DNA from: an uncultured Saprospiraceae bacterium
GTDB lineage: Bacteria > Bacteroidota > Bacteroidia > Chitinophagales > Saprospiraceae
Direction: 5' to 3'
Assembly: GCA_938033975.1 (NCBI GenBank)
Contig: CALHKJ010000510.1
Span: forward strand, 1 to 22,010
DNA: 22,010 nucleotides
Position numbers and translations under genes: made by a program. The notes under the pieces were generated by a model, which was not told the DNA's origin, did no database searches, and saw only the letters and a list, made by a program, of their open reading frames with translations. Every line of letters starts with the position of its first letter. Within the stretch, counting starts at the first letter, position 1. Below are positions 12,995 through 21,651 of this stretch, piece after piece.

Positions 12995-15760
12995 ATGGCG
13001 AAACGTCTTGTTAAACTTGCAAAAGAATTGAATGTAGGAACTGCTACGATAGTAGAGTTCTTGCAGGAAAATGGGATTGAAATAGAAAACAAACCTACCT
13101 CTAAGATTACTGATGAGATGAACGATCTATTGGTAAAAGAGTTTAGCAATTCTAGGTCCGTAAAAGAGGAAGCAGATAAATTGGTAATAGGTAGCAGAAC
13201 TCAACAAGATGAAGAGCCAGAACCAATTGCACCTCCTCCACCAAAACCGGAACCAGTCCCCGAACCAACACCTGAAGCGGAACCAGAGCCTGTTGTAGAA
13301 CAACAAGAAGAAGTTAAGGAAGAACCTGTAGTTGAAGAACCAAAAGAAGAAGAAAAGAAAGAAGAGATATTTAGACCTTCTGCAGAACTTCAAACACCTA
13401 AGGTTATTGGTAAAGTTGACCTAGATAAGGATAAGAAAGAAAGAGAAGAAAGAATAGCAGCGAAAAAAGAAGAAGAAAAAGTAGCAGTTGCAAAAGCTAA
13501 AAAAGAACAAGAGAAAAAGAAAAAAGAGAAAAAGGCAGAAAAGAAAAAAGAAGTTGTAAGACCAGAAACAACTGCAGAGGATGATAAAAAATTAGCAAAA
13601 ACTGTAAAAGCACCTTCTGAAACAATCAGACACGCAGCACCAACTTTGAAAGGTTTGAAAGTTGTTGGAAAAATTGATACCAAAAAATTCGAGAAGAAAG
13701 ACGAAAAAGGAAGCAAAGCTCCGAACAAAGGAAATAATCAAGGTGCCGCTAAGAGAAAAAGAAAAAGAAAGAAAATTACTGCTAAAGACTTAAGAAATAA
13801 TTCTAAAGGTAAAGGCGCTAAAAAAACTGAAGAAAAACAAACTGTCTCCAAAAAAGAAATTGACGAGAAGATGAAGGCAACACTTGCTAGAATGAGCGGT
13901 GGTGCAAAGAAGAAGAGACAAAAGATAAGAAGAGGAAACAGAGACGATAAAAAAGAAAAGTTAGAAGCTCAAGAAGCAGCAGCAATTGACACTAACTTGA
14001 AGCTTACTGAATTTATCTCCGTTTCAGAATTGGCAAGCATCATGAATGTGAGCGTTACAGAGGTTATTACTAAATGTATGAACCTTGGAGTGATCGTTTC
14101 AATCAACCAAAGACTAGATGCAGAAATCATCGAATTGGTTGCTGGTGAGTTTGGACATGAAGTCGAATTCATAAGCGTAGATGATGTAGAAGAAGAAATT
14201 GTAGAGGAAGAAGAAGATCCGGCAAACCTAGAGGACAGAGCACCAATTGTTACTGTGATGGGTCACGTAGATCACGGGAAAACATCTCTCTTAGATTTTA
14301 TTAGAGAAGCAAATGTTGCTGATGGTGAGGCCGGCGGTATCACGCAGCACATTGGAGCATATGAAGTAAAAGTCAACGATAAGAAAATTACCTTCTTAGA
14401 TACACCAGGTCACGAAGCCTTTACTGCCATGAGAGCAAGGGGTGCAAAAGTAACAGATATTGTTGTTGTAATTATTGCTGCTGATGATAAAATAATGCCT
14501 CAAACAAAAGAAGCAATCAGTCACGCACAAGCAGCAGGTGTGCCAATCGTTTTTGCTATCAATAAGATTGACAAAGATGGAGCAGATCCTAATAGGATCA
14601 AACAAGCCTTATCCGAAATGAATCTTCTTGTTGAAGAATGGGGAGGTAAATATCAATCACAAGATATTTCAGCGAAAGCTGGTACAAATATCGATCAACT
14701 ACTAGAAAAAATAACTTTAGAAGCAGAAGTATTAGAACTAAAAGCGAATCCAAATAGATTGGCCAATGGTACAGTAATTGAAGCTTCACTAGATAAAGGA
14801 AAAGGTTACGTTACTAAAATATTAGTACAAGCAGGGACATTAAAAATTGGTGATGCTGTAGTTGCAGGAGGTATCTCTGGTAAGGTGAAAGCAATGTTCA
14901 ACGAAAGAGGTAAGAGAGTAAAAGAAGCAGGACCATCAACACCAGTCCTTATTTTAGGATTAGGAGGTGCACCACAAGCAGGAGAGAAATTTAAGGTAAC
15001 CGATACTGAACAAGAAGCTAAGTCACTTGCTCAAAAAAGATCGCAGATCACAAGAGAGCAGACAAACAGAGCCTCAAAGCGTATCAGTCTAGATGAAATA
15101 GGACGTAGATTGGCTTTAGGTACATTTAAAGAATTGAACCTAATCGTGAAGGGTGATGTGGATGGATCAGTAGAAGCACTTTCTGATTCATTGATCAAAC
15201 AATCACAAGAGACGGTTCAAGTTAATGTAATACACAAAGCAGTTGGACCAATTGCAGAATCAGATATTCTATTGGCCTCTGCCTCGGATGCCATCATCAT
15301 CGGATTCCAAGTGAGACCATCTTCATCAGCAAGACAATTAGCAGAGAAAGAAGGAGTGGAGATCAAACACTACTCTATCATCTATAAAGCAATTGAAGAG
15401 ATCAGAGCGGCAATCGAAGGAATGCTAGACACGATCAAAGAAGAAAAAATCATTGCTGAGGTTGAAGTTAGAGAGACTTACAAAATTAGTAAGATTGGAA
15501 CCATTGCTGGTTGCTTTGTTAGAGACGGAAAGGTTACAAGAAATACTTTGATAAGATTAATTAGAGATGGTATCGTTATCTATCCAACAAAAGAAGGTGT
15601 CACAGGCCAGCTTTCATCTTTAAAGAGATTTAAAGATGATGCAAAAGAAGTGAAGTCTGGAATGGAATGTGGACTTACCATCAAAAACTATAATGATATC
15701 AAAGTTGGAGATGTCATTGAAGGTTACGAGATAGTTGAAACCAAACAAACACTTGATTAG
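12995..15760 (+). CDS. infB: Translation initiation factor IF-2
   Basis: The GTPase that brings initiator tRNA to the 30S subunit and promotes subunit joining. It is 921 residues. An IF2_N-like start (about 1-55, MAKRLVKLAKELNVGTATIVEFL) is followed by a long low-complexity linker rich in Pro, Glu and Lys (about 70-320). A second N-terminal domain follows (about 335-385, LTEFISVSELASIMNVSVTEVI). The G domain contains GHVDHGKTSLLD (G1, about 425-436), GITQHIGAYEV (G2), DTPGHEAF (G3, about 469) and NKID (G4, about 523). Domains II-IV follow, with GFQVRPS and VEVRETYKISKIGTIAGC. The charged linker is typical of Bacteroidota. It is the last gene of the operon, ended by a strong terminator. Confidence 0.97.
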   Translation: MAKRLVKLAKELNVGTATIVEFLQENGIEIENKPTSKITDEMNDLLVKEFSNSRSVKEEADKLVIGSRTQQDEEPEPIAPPPPKPEPVPEPTPEAEPEPVVEQQEEVKEEPVVEEPKEEEKKEEIFRPSAELQTPKVIGKVDLDKDKKEREERIAAKKEEEKVAVAKAKKEQEKKKKEKKAEKKKEVVRPETTAEDDKKLAKTVKAPSETIRHAAPTLKGLKVVGKIDTKKFEKKDEKGSKAPNKGNNQGAAKRKRKRKKITAKDLRNNSKGKGAKKTEEKQTVSKKEIDEKMKATLARMSGGAKKKRQKIRRGNRDDKKEKLEAQEAAAIDTNLKLTEFISVSELASIMNVSVTEVITKCMNLGVIVSINQRLDAEIIELVAGEFGHEVEFISVDDVEEEIVEEEEDPANLEDRAPIVTVMGHVDHGKTSLLDFIREANVADGEAGGITQHIGAYEVKVNDKKITFLDTPGHEAFTAMRARGAKVTDIVVVIIAADDKIMPQTKEAISHAQAAGVPIVFAINKIDKDGADPNRIKQALSEMNLLVEEWGGKYQSQDISAKAGTNIDQLLEKITLEAEVLELKANPNRLANGTVIEASLDKGKGYVTKILVQAGTLKIGDAVVAGGISGKVKAMFNERGKRVKEAGPSTPVLILGLGGAPQAGEKFKVTDTEQEAKSLAQKRSQITREQTNRASKRISLDEIGRRLALGTFKELNLIVKGDVDGSVEALSDSLIKQSQETVQVNVIHKAVGPIAESDILLASASDAIIIGFQVRPSSSARQLAEKEGVEIKHYSIIYKAIEEIRAAIEGMLDTIKEEKIIAEVEVRETYKISKIGTIAGCFVRDGKVTRNTLIRLIRDGIVIYPTKEGVTGQLSSLKRFKDDAKEVKSGMECGLTIKNYNDIKVGDVIEGYEIVETKQTLD

Positions 15761-15786
15761 ATAATCAACTTCAAGAAACTATATTG

Positions 15787-15815
15787 AAAGGTTGGGCTTA
15801 TGTCCAACCTTTTTT
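15787..15815 (+). terminator. Intrinsic terminator of the rimP-nusA-infB operon
   Basis: AAAGGTTGGGC (15787-15797) pairs with GTCCAACCTTT (15802-15812) around TTAT, with one G-T pair, followed by more T. It lies just 13 nt before the next ATG, so the following gene either starts from a promoter inside this region or depends on readthrough. Confidence 0.9.
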
Positions 15816-15827
15816 ATTTTGTAAAAA

Positions 15828-16616
15828 ATGAAAAGGAAAAAGGAATTAAAAATATTTCTAGACGAACAATACAAGTTATACAATCAAGCTTCCTTTATTG
15901 AGTCCGATCCTATTGCTATCCCCCACTCTTTCACCAAAAAGCAAGATATTGAAATTGCAGGTTTTTGGACTGCGATTCTTTCCTGGGGCCAACGTGTAAC
16001 CATTATCAATAAGGCCAATCAATTAATGGACCTAATGGATCGAAGTCCTCATGATTTCATTTTGAATCATACGGAAAAGGATAGAAAGGCATTCTTAAAT
16101 TTCAAGCATAGAACTTTTAATGCCATTGACAGTCTCTACTTTTTGGAATGGCTGCAACAATTTTATCGTCAAAACAAAAGTCTTGAAAAGGCCTTTGTGC
16201 AAAAGCAAAAAGCAAAGGGTTTTGATATGCAAAAAGCCATCGGTGATTTTCACTCACTATTCTTTTCATTGCCAGATTTCCCAAGTCGTACTAAAAAACA
16301 TATTTCCAATCCACTCAAAAATTCTTCTGCAAAGAGAATCAATATGTTTCTGCGTTGGATGGTCAGAAAAGACAAATCAGGAGTTGATTTCGGAATATGG
16401 AATAAGATTCCAAGTTCTGCATTACATATTCCACTCGACGTGCATGTCCACAAAATAGCATTACAACTTAAGTTGACAAGCCGCAAACAAACAGATTGGA
16501 AAACTGTAAAAGAAATAACTAATAATCTCAGGCAACTAGATCCTAACGATCCAGCCAAATATGATTATGCTTTATTTGGATTAGGAGTGCTTGGGAAAGA
16601 TGCTATTCTTTATTGA
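15828..16616 (+). CDS. TIGR02757/DUF2400 family protein
   Basis: A 262-residue cytoplasmic protein with no signal peptide. It shows the family's recognisable segments: ESDPIAIPHSFTKKQDIEIAGF followed by AILSWGQRVTIINKANQLMDLM, FKHRTFNAID, PLKNSSAKRINMFLRWMVRKD, HIPLDVHVHKIALQLKLTSRKQTDW and DPNDPAKYDYALFGLGVLG. The pattern of a conserved LDVH segment and a closing FGLG resembles helix-hairpin-helix DNA glycosylase folds, but no enzymatic activity is established to my knowledge. The gene begins 13 nt after the infB terminator and its 3' end overlaps the convergent small secreted protein by 14 nt. Function is unknown; the family call is confident. Confidence 0.82.
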   Translation: MKRKKELKIFLDEQYKLYNQASFIESDPIAIPHSFTKKQDIEIAGFWTAILSWGQRVTIINKANQLMDLMDRSPHDFILNHTEKDRKAFLNFKHRTFNAIDSLYFLEWLQQFYRQNKSLEKAFVQKQKAKGFDMQKAIGDFHSLFFSLPDFPSRTKKHISNPLKNSSAKRINMFLRWMVRKDKSGVDFGIWNKIPSSALHIPLDVHVHKIALQLKLTSRKQTDWKTVKEITNNLRQLDPNDPAKYDYALFGLGVLGKDAILY

Positions 16617-16974
16617 TTCTAATTTCAATAATTTTATCACCTTCGGTATAGACAAACATTCTGTATGAGTCACCTGATTCGCCAATCAATTTTGCAACTA
16701 CATACTTTGCATCAGATTTAGAATCTGCATCATGAATGATTTCAGAACTCTTAGGTTTGATTGTTTCAATTGCTGACTTTAGTTTTGTTACAAACTCAGA
16801 CGTTTCTAGTAGATCTTGGTCGTCATTGAAGCAATAATCTACTAATTCCTCAAGCATCGGCTCTATGGTCTCCATATCTCCTTTTTCAATTGCAGTTACA
16901 ATGCTTTTGAAGTCTTGTCCAAAGATGGATAGAGATCCTAAGAAGAGAAATAATATTGTTGTCAGTTTTTTCAT
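16603..16974 (-). CDS. Small secreted DUF4783-like protein
   Basis: The start is taken at ATG 16974, which begins a signal peptide (MKKLTTILFLFLGSLSIFGQ); the longer frame upstream lacks one at its start. The mature part is about 100 residues: a helical segment IVTAIEKGDMETIEPMLEELVDYCF, then KYVVAKLIGESGDSYRMFVYTEGDKIIEIRINKE. The pattern of a short amphipathic helix and a closing beta sheet ending in IEIRINK fits DUF4783, a Bacteroidota family with a nuclear-transport-factor-2-like shape. Function is unknown; it is probably periplasmic. It overlaps the convergent TIGR02757 gene by 14 nt, and no terminator separates them. It is divergent from gpmI. Confidence 0.65.
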   Translation of the reverse strand: MKKLTTILFLFLGSLSIFGQDFKSIVTAIEKGDMETIEPMLEELVDYCFNDDQDLLETSEFVTKLKSAIETIKPKSSEIIHDADSKSDAKYVVAKLIGESGDSYRMFVYTEGDKIIEIRINKE

Positions 16975-17147
16975 TTGCCTAATTTTCAGAACCATAGACA
17001 AGCTACCGTTCAGCATTTAAACGAATGTAGAGTCAAATAATGTTCCAAAGGAAGAATTAAGTTTACGTTAATATCATTTTTTTGATTAAAAACACACAAG
17101 CTTTCCCATTTTTAGGGCTTTTCAGCCAATTCTTAATACTTTTAGGC

Positions 17148-18665
17148 ATGGATAAAAAGAAAGCATTTTTAGTGATTTTAGATGGTTGGGGACACGGAAA
17201 AACCCCAGAAGTGAGTGCTATCAATCAAGCAAACACCCCTTATATTGATAGTTTGTATGATAAATATCCTCATGCTGAACTGGTTACCTATGGTGATGAA
17301 GTGGGTTTGCCTGAAGGACAAATGGGCAACTCCGAAGTGGGCCACTTAAATTTAGGCGCTGGTAGGGTTGTCTATCAAGAACTAGCAAGAATCAATAAAG
17401 CCATAAAAGAAAAGACTCTTGAAAAAAACGAGAGATTGGTTGAGGCGATAAAATATGCAAAAGAAAATAACAAACCGATACATCTTTTAGGTCTTGTTTC
17501 TGATGGTGGTGTCCATTCACACATAAATCACCTGAAGGCAATATGCGACATCCTTAATCATGAAGGCATTCCTACTTTCGTAAATGCATTTTTGGATGGG
17601 AGAGATACGGCGCCGGATTCCGGATATAGATTTATAGATGAATTACTTAATCATATTGATGGCACTTCCGTAAATTTAAGTTCAATCATTGGAAGGTATT
17701 ATGCGATGGATCGAGACAAGCGTTGGGAGAGAATTCAAAAAGCTTATGATCTTCTAATCCATGGTATCGGCACTCCTAGTTCCGATGCACTAGAAAGCAT
17801 AAAGCAAGCTTACTCAGAAGGGTTAACAGATGAGTTTATGGAGCCTATCAAATTATTATCACTTGGAGAAGGTCTTATCAAACCTGATGATGTAGTCATC
17901 TTTTTTAATTTCCGAACAGACAGACCTAGACAATTAACTGAGGTGCTGACGCAAAATGAATACCCTGCATTTGAAATGAAACCTCTCAATTTGGAATTCT
18001 ATACCATGACGGAGTACAAAGATGATTTTGAAAACGTCAAAGTCATTTACCGAAAGGATACAATAAAAAATACCATCGGAGAAGTTCTCGCCAATAATGG
18101 AAAAACCCAGTTACGCGCGGCAGAAACAGAAAAATATCCTCACGTTACTTTTTTCTTTTCAGGTGGAGAAGAAAAAGATTTCAAAGGTGAGAAAAGAATT
18201 TTGGTCAATTCTCCAAAAGTAGCAACCTATGATCTGCAGCCAGAAATGAGTGCTTTCGAATTGAAAGATCAGGTCATGGCATCTATCAAAACAGATACTC
18301 CAGATTTTATCTGTTTGAATTTTGCTAATGCTGATATGGTTGGACATACAGGAATGATGGAAGCGGCCATTAAAGCATGTGAAACCGTTGATAGCTGTCT
18401 TTCAGAGCTAGTTCCATTGGCCCTTGAGCATAATTATGATCTAATCATAATCGCTGATCATGGAAATGCAGATATTATGAGTAATCCAGATGGTTCTGCT
18501 CATACTGCTCACACGACTAATCCTGTACCGATTATATATGTGTCTAAAGACCATAGGTTTTCTACCCTGAAAGATGGCAAGCTAGCAGACATAGTTCCGA
18601 CCATTTTGAGCATTATGGGAGTCGATAAGGCTGAAGAAATGACGGGAAATGTTCTTTTGAGCTAA
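17148..18665 (+). CDS. gpmI: 2,3-bisphosphoglycerate-independent phosphoglycerate mutase
   Basis: Interconverts 3- and 2-phosphoglycerate in glycolysis and gluconeogenesis, using two metal ions (usually Mn2+). The start is ATG 17148 (505 residues); the earlier in-frame start would add a non-conserved hydrophobic leader. Alkaline phosphatase superfamily motifs: LDGWG with metal ligand D12; GQMGNSEVGHLNLGAGRVV with the phosphorylated serine S62; SDGGVHSH; LDGRDTAPDSG; GRYYAMDRDKRWER; FFNFRTDRPRQL; NFANADMVGHTG; IIADHGNAD; and HTAHTTNPVP. The length is normal for the family. It has its own upstream region (17017-17147) and is separated from the atp operon by 228 nt. Confidence 0.96.
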   Translation: MDKKKAFLVILDGWGHGKTPEVSAINQANTPYIDSLYDKYPHAELVTYGDEVGLPEGQMGNSEVGHLNLGAGRVVYQELARINKAIKEKTLEKNERLVEAIKYAKENNKPIHLLGLVSDGGVHSHINHLKAICDILNHEGIPTFVNAFLDGRDTAPDSGYRFIDELLNHIDGTSVNLSSIIGRYYAMDRDKRWERIQKAYDLLIHGIGTPSSDALESIKQAYSEGLTDEFMEPIKLLSLGEGLIKPDDVVIFFNFRTDRPRQLTEVLTQNEYPAFEMKPLNLEFYTMTEYKDDFENVKVIYRKDTIKNTIGEVLANNGKTQLRAAETEKYPHVTFFFSGGEEKDFKGEKRILVNSPKVATYDLQPEMSAFELKDQVMASIKTDTPDFICLNFANADMVGHTGMMEAAIKACETVDSCLSELVPLALEHNYDLIIIADHGNADIMSNPDGSAHTAHTTNPVPIIYVSKDHRFSTLKDGKLADIVPTILSIMGVDKAEEMTGNVLLS

Positions 18666-18688
18666 AAAATTATAGGCAAATTATCATC

Positions 18689-18714
18689 TGAACTATCCAT
18701 TTAAGATGGGTTCA
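18689..18714 (+). terminator. Possible hairpin after gpmI (weak)
   Basis: TGAAC and CCAT, interrupted by a TAT bulge, pair with ATGG and GTTCA around TTAAG, 24 nt after the gpmI stop. No T-run follows, so this is a poor intrinsic terminator and may instead protect the 3' end. Confidence 0.3.
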
Positions 18715-18855
18715 AGTTAGGGGATTAAACTACAATACCGAATATTAATCTACTTACGGTAAATATTTCCAATAATATTTGTTAAGTCGTATCACAACTT
18801 GCTGAAATTCAGTCAAAAAATCGCAGTAATATGCCTATTTAGTAGTTAAACTTGA

Positions 18856-18863
18856 TAAATTTG
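18856..18863 (+). promoter_or_regulatory. Candidate -7 promoter element of the atp operon
   Basis: TAAATTTG matches TAnnTTTG and would start transcription near 18870, giving a leader of about 24 nt before the GTG start of atpB. The -33 element is unclear. Confidence 0.55.
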
Positions 18864-18893
18864 TGCCGATTTTAGACAGTATAAACCAGTCAG

Positions 18894-20240
18894 GTGAAAA
18901 AGCATATATTACTTTCCTTATTTGCACTTCTTTTGAGCTTTTCAATGAACGCTCAATCACACCCAAAAGATAAGCATGATCACGATCATTCTGAGCATGC
19001 AGATCACGATCACGGTGATCATAGTCACGATAATCATAAACATGATGGAAAAGCACATGACGACCATGCACATGGTGATCACGGATGTCATTTCCACCAC
19101 CATCCAGAAGGACAAGAGTATACTCCAAAGGATGTAGCTAATACAGCATTCCACCACATTAGTGATGCGAATGTATACAGCATAGGTCCATGGCAAATTC
19201 CTTTACCATGTATTCTTTATGCTCCAGAAACTGGTTGGGATGTTTTCCTTTCAAGCAAATTCAAATTTAAAAGTACTGGTCATGGGGATGGCTATTCAGC
19301 TTACAAAGGATACATTCTTGATGCTGGTACAGTAAAAAGAATAACAGACCCTTCATTTCCAAGAGATGTTGATGAAGTTCCATTACAAGGAATCATCCAC
19401 AAGACAGAAATGGTAGATGGCAAAGAAAAAACAGTAGCATATGCATGTACTGGTGAAGCAATGTACAGAACAGATCCAAAAAGTATAGCTGATGCAGGAA
19501 TTTTTGGTGGGGGTATCTCTTCATTTTATGATTTCTCAATCACTAAAAATGTTACTTCAATGATCATCGTATTCTTCGGAATGCTTTGGTTGTTTTTAAG
19601 AGTTGCAAAAAGTTACGTTACAAGAAATGGTATGGCTCCAAAAGGACTTCAATCTTTTATAGAGTCAATTTTTGTATTCATTCAGGATGAAGTTGCAAAA
19701 CCATTCTTAGGACACAAATACCTAAAGTACCAACCATTTTTAATGGCGATATTCTTCTTCGTATTAGGTCTAAACCTATGGGGACAGATTCCATTCTTTG
19801 GTGGTGCAAATGTTACAGGTAATATTGGTGTAACAATGGTACTTGCCATTTTTGCATTCTTAGTTGTAAACCTTTCTGGAAACAAACATTACTGGGAGCA
19901 TATCATTGCTATGCCAGGTGTACCAAAATGGGTTTTGACTATTTTAACTCCGGTAGAATTTTTAGGAATATTTATAAAGCCATTGACTTTGATGCTTCGT
20001 TTGTTTGCAAACATCACAGCGGGTCACATGGTAATCATTGTTTTCGTTTCATTGATTTTTATGTTTAGTAAAGGAGGAACCTCAATGGCTGGTGGTTTAG
20101 GTACTGCAGTTGGTTCTACTTTATTGACCATTTTCATGATGGCGATTGAGTTGTTGGTTGCGTTCATACAAGCATTTGTATTTACGATATTGACAGCTTC
20201 ATATTTAGGTGCTGCGGTTGAAGAACCACACCACCACTAG
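18894..20240 (+). CDS. atpB: ATP synthase F0 subunit a, with signal peptide and His-rich N-terminal extension
   Basis: The membrane subunit that forms the proton half-channels next to the c ring. It starts at GTG 18894; a stop lies four codons upstream, and a signal peptide (MKKHILLSLFALLLSFSMNAQ) follows directly, so GTG is the only reasonable start. It is 448 residues, against about 270 in E. coli. Residues 23-70 contain 19 histidines interspersed with Asp, and the C-terminus is EEPHHH. After an extension domain to about 215, the canonical membrane part has helices from about 218 onward. LTLMLRLFANITAGH carries the essential arginine R369, and AIELLVAFIQAFVFTILTASYL is the last helix. Bacteroidota subunits a often have a long N-terminal extension, but this His/Asp tail is extreme. 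With the N-terminus outside, it would face the periplasm and could bind Zn, Ni or Cu. It is first in the operon, 37 nt before atpE. Confidence 0.95.
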   Translation: MKKHILLSLFALLLSFSMNAQSHPKDKHDHDHSEHADHDHGDHSHDNHKHDGKAHDDHAHGDHGCHFHHHPEGQEYTPKDVANTAFHHISDANVYSIGPWQIPLPCILYAPETGWDVFLSSKFKFKSTGHGDGYSAYKGYILDAGTVKRITDPSFPRDVDEVPLQGIIHKTEMVDGKEKTVAYACTGEAMYRTDPKSIADAGIFGGGISSFYDFSITKNVTSMIIVFFGMLWLFLRVAKSYVTRNGMAPKGLQSFIESIFVFIQDEVAKPFLGHKYLKYQPFLMAIFFFVLGLNLWGQIPFFGGANVTGNIGVTMVLAIFAFLVVNLSGNKHYWEHIIAMPGVPKWVLTILTPVEFLGIFIKPLTLMLRLFANITAGHMVIIVFVSLIFMFSKGGTSMAGGLGTAVGSTLLTIFMMAIELLVAFIQAFVFTILTASYLGAAVEEPHHH

Positions 20241-20277
20241 TAAGTAATTATTAATTCATTTATATAAATATTTTAAC

Positions 20278-20490
20278 ATGGTAGGTTCAATAGCCGCTAT
20301 AGGTATGGGATTAGCAGTAATCGGTGCAGGAATGGGAATTGGAAAGATTGGAGACAGTGCAATGCAAGCGATTGCTAGACAACCAGAAGCAGTAGGAGAT
20401 ATCAGATCAAACATGATCTTGATGGCTGCCCTAATTGAGGGTGCTGCTTTGATTGCCATTGTAATGGCATTTTTGGTTGCTGGAGTATAA
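20278..20490 (+). CDS. atpE: ATP synthase F0 subunit c
   Basis: A 70-residue two-helix hairpin that forms the rotor ring. Helix 1 is rich in Gly and Ala (IAAIGMGLAVIGAGMGIGKIG). The loop contains ARQPEA, the contact with the central stalk. Helix 2 carries the ion-binding glutamate E54 in ALIEGAALIAIV. The glutamine in helix 1 and the serine after the glutamate that mark sodium-type rings are absent, so a proton-driven ring is expected. A terminator-like structure lies downstream before atpF. Confidence 0.96.
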   Translation: MVGSIAAIGMGLAVIGAGMGIGKIGDSAMQAIARQPEAVGDIRSNMILMAALIEGAALIAIVMAFLVAGV

Positions 20491-20512
20491 TCACAGACCA
20501 AGCTTAATTAGC

Positions 20513-20555
20513 AGAACCGGGTGCGAAACGGTTGGTTTGGCTACCGGTTCTTTTT
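20513..20555 (+). promoter_or_regulatory. Terminator-like hairpin with alternative pairing between atpE and atpF
   Basis: AGAACCGG (20513-20520) pairs with CCGGTTCT (20544-20551), followed by TTTT, like an intrinsic terminator inside the operon. A third segment, CGGTT (20529-20533), can pair instead with AACCG (20515-20519) or with the start of the distal arm (ACCG, 20543-20546). This gives mutually exclusive folds, as in attenuators. Partial termination here would make more atpB-atpE mRNA than downstream mRNA, which suits the high copy number of subunit c. Confidence 0.65.
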
Positions 20556-20578
20556 AGAAAATTTTTAAATTAACATAC

Positions 20579-21094
20579 ATGATATTTTTAGCAATAGATT
20601 TTAGTGTAATAAAACCAGACTTCGGATTGATCTTTTGGACAACGATCATCTTCGGTTTATTTTGGTTGCTAATTGGGAAATATGCATTTGGACCAATTGC
20701 GAATGCTCTTAAAGTTAGAGAAGACGAGATTCAAGGTTCATTGGATGAAGCAAAAAAGGCTAGAGAAGAAATGGCTAACCTTAATGCAGAAAATGAAAAG
20801 ATTCTTGCTGAAACGAGAGAGGAGAGATCTAAGATTTTGAAAGAAGCAAAGGATACAAAAGAGAGCATCATCAACGAAGCAAAAGAAACAGCGAGAGCAG
20901 AAGCTCAGAAAATTGCTAACTCGGCAAAAATGGAAATAGAAGCTGAGAAAAAAGCTGCAATCGCAGATATCAAAAGTCAAGTAGGAACTATGGCTTTGGA
21001 CATCGCTGAAAAAGTAATCAAGAAAGAATTAAATGGTTCACCTGAGCACGAATCTCTTGTGGCTAGATTTGTTGACGATATCAAGTTAAACTAA
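20579..21094 (+). CDS. atpF: ATP synthase F0 subunit b
   Basis: A 171-residue peripheral stalk subunit. One N-terminal membrane helix (about 15-36, FGLIFWTTIIFGLFWLLIG) is followed by a long charged coiled coil rich in Glu, Lys and Ala (about 45-150, with ALKVREDEIQGSLDEAKKAREE), ending in IAEKVIKKELNGSPEHESLVARFVDDI, which contacts the delta subunit. Size and layout are normal for the family. It is separated from atpE by the 88-nt hairpin-bearing gap and from atpH by 4 nt. Confidence 0.95.
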   Translation: MIFLAIDFSVIKPDFGLIFWTTIIFGLFWLLIGKYAFGPIANALKVREDEIQGSLDEAKKAREEMANLNAENEKILAETREERSKILKEAKDTKESIINEAKETARAEAQKIANSAKMEIEAEKKAAIADIKSQVGTMALDIAEKVIKKELNGSPEHESLVARFVDDIKLN

Positions 21095-21098
21095 ACAG

Positions 21099-21626
21099 AT
21101 GTCAGTAGGCACAATAGCAAATAGATATGCAAAGTCATTGATGGATACATCAGTCGAGCAAAACAAGCTTGATGTAATCTACAATGACATGAAAGGTGTG
21201 AAAGGCACTCTTGACAACAAGGATATTGCAATGTTGTTGAAAAGTCCAATCATCAAGTCAGATAAAAAACTGAATATTTTCAAAGCAATCTACTCAGGAA
21301 AAGTAGATGATCTTACAATGAACTTTTTGAAGTTGATTATAAAGAAAGGAAGAGAAGCTGCACTCCCTCAAATGTGTGACGCATTCATCCAACAGTACAG
21401 AGAGAAAAACAACATTGCAAGTGCCAAAGTGATTACTGCAACAAAACTTACAGAAGAGAAACTAAATACCATCAAAGCATCTTTGAATCTCCAAGCAACT
21501 AGCTTTGAGATCGAGGAAGAAATTGACGAAAGTCTAATTGGTGGATTTATCCTTGTAATGGGAGACAAAAGATATGATGCTAGTGTCAAGCACAAATTGA
21601 ATAAATTAAGAAAATCATTTTCATAA
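21099..21626 (+). CDS. atpH: ATP synthase F1 subunit delta
   Basis: A 175-residue subunit that links the peripheral stalk to the alpha3beta3 head. It has the typical start VGTIANRYAKSLMDTSVEQ, a helical N-terminal domain, and the C-terminal signature IDESLIGGFILVMGDKRYDASVKHKLNKL, which corresponds to the conserved GG-hydrophobic-D-S motif of the family. It begins 4 nt after atpF and ends 25 nt before atpA. Confidence 0.95.
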   Translation: MSVGTIANRYAKSLMDTSVEQNKLDVIYNDMKGVKGTLDNKDIAMLLKSPIIKSDKKLNIFKAIYSGKVDDLTMNFLKLIIKKGREAALPQMCDAFIQQYREKNNIASAKVITATKLTEEKLNTIKASLNLQATSFEIEEEIDESLIGGFILVMGDKRYDASVKHKLNKLRKSFS

Positions 21627-21651
21627 AAACATATAACTAAAACTATAACTG

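Noticed and set aside
13127..13728. Two minus-strand frames rich in Phe, Ser and Trp opposite infB
   Set aside because: They mirror the Lys/Glu/Pro-rich linker codons of IF-2 and have no independent support.
18957..19110. CRISPR-like or satellite repeat in the GATCAC-rich stretch
   Set aside because: The repetition comes from His/Asp codons in frame within atpB, with no regular spacer structure.
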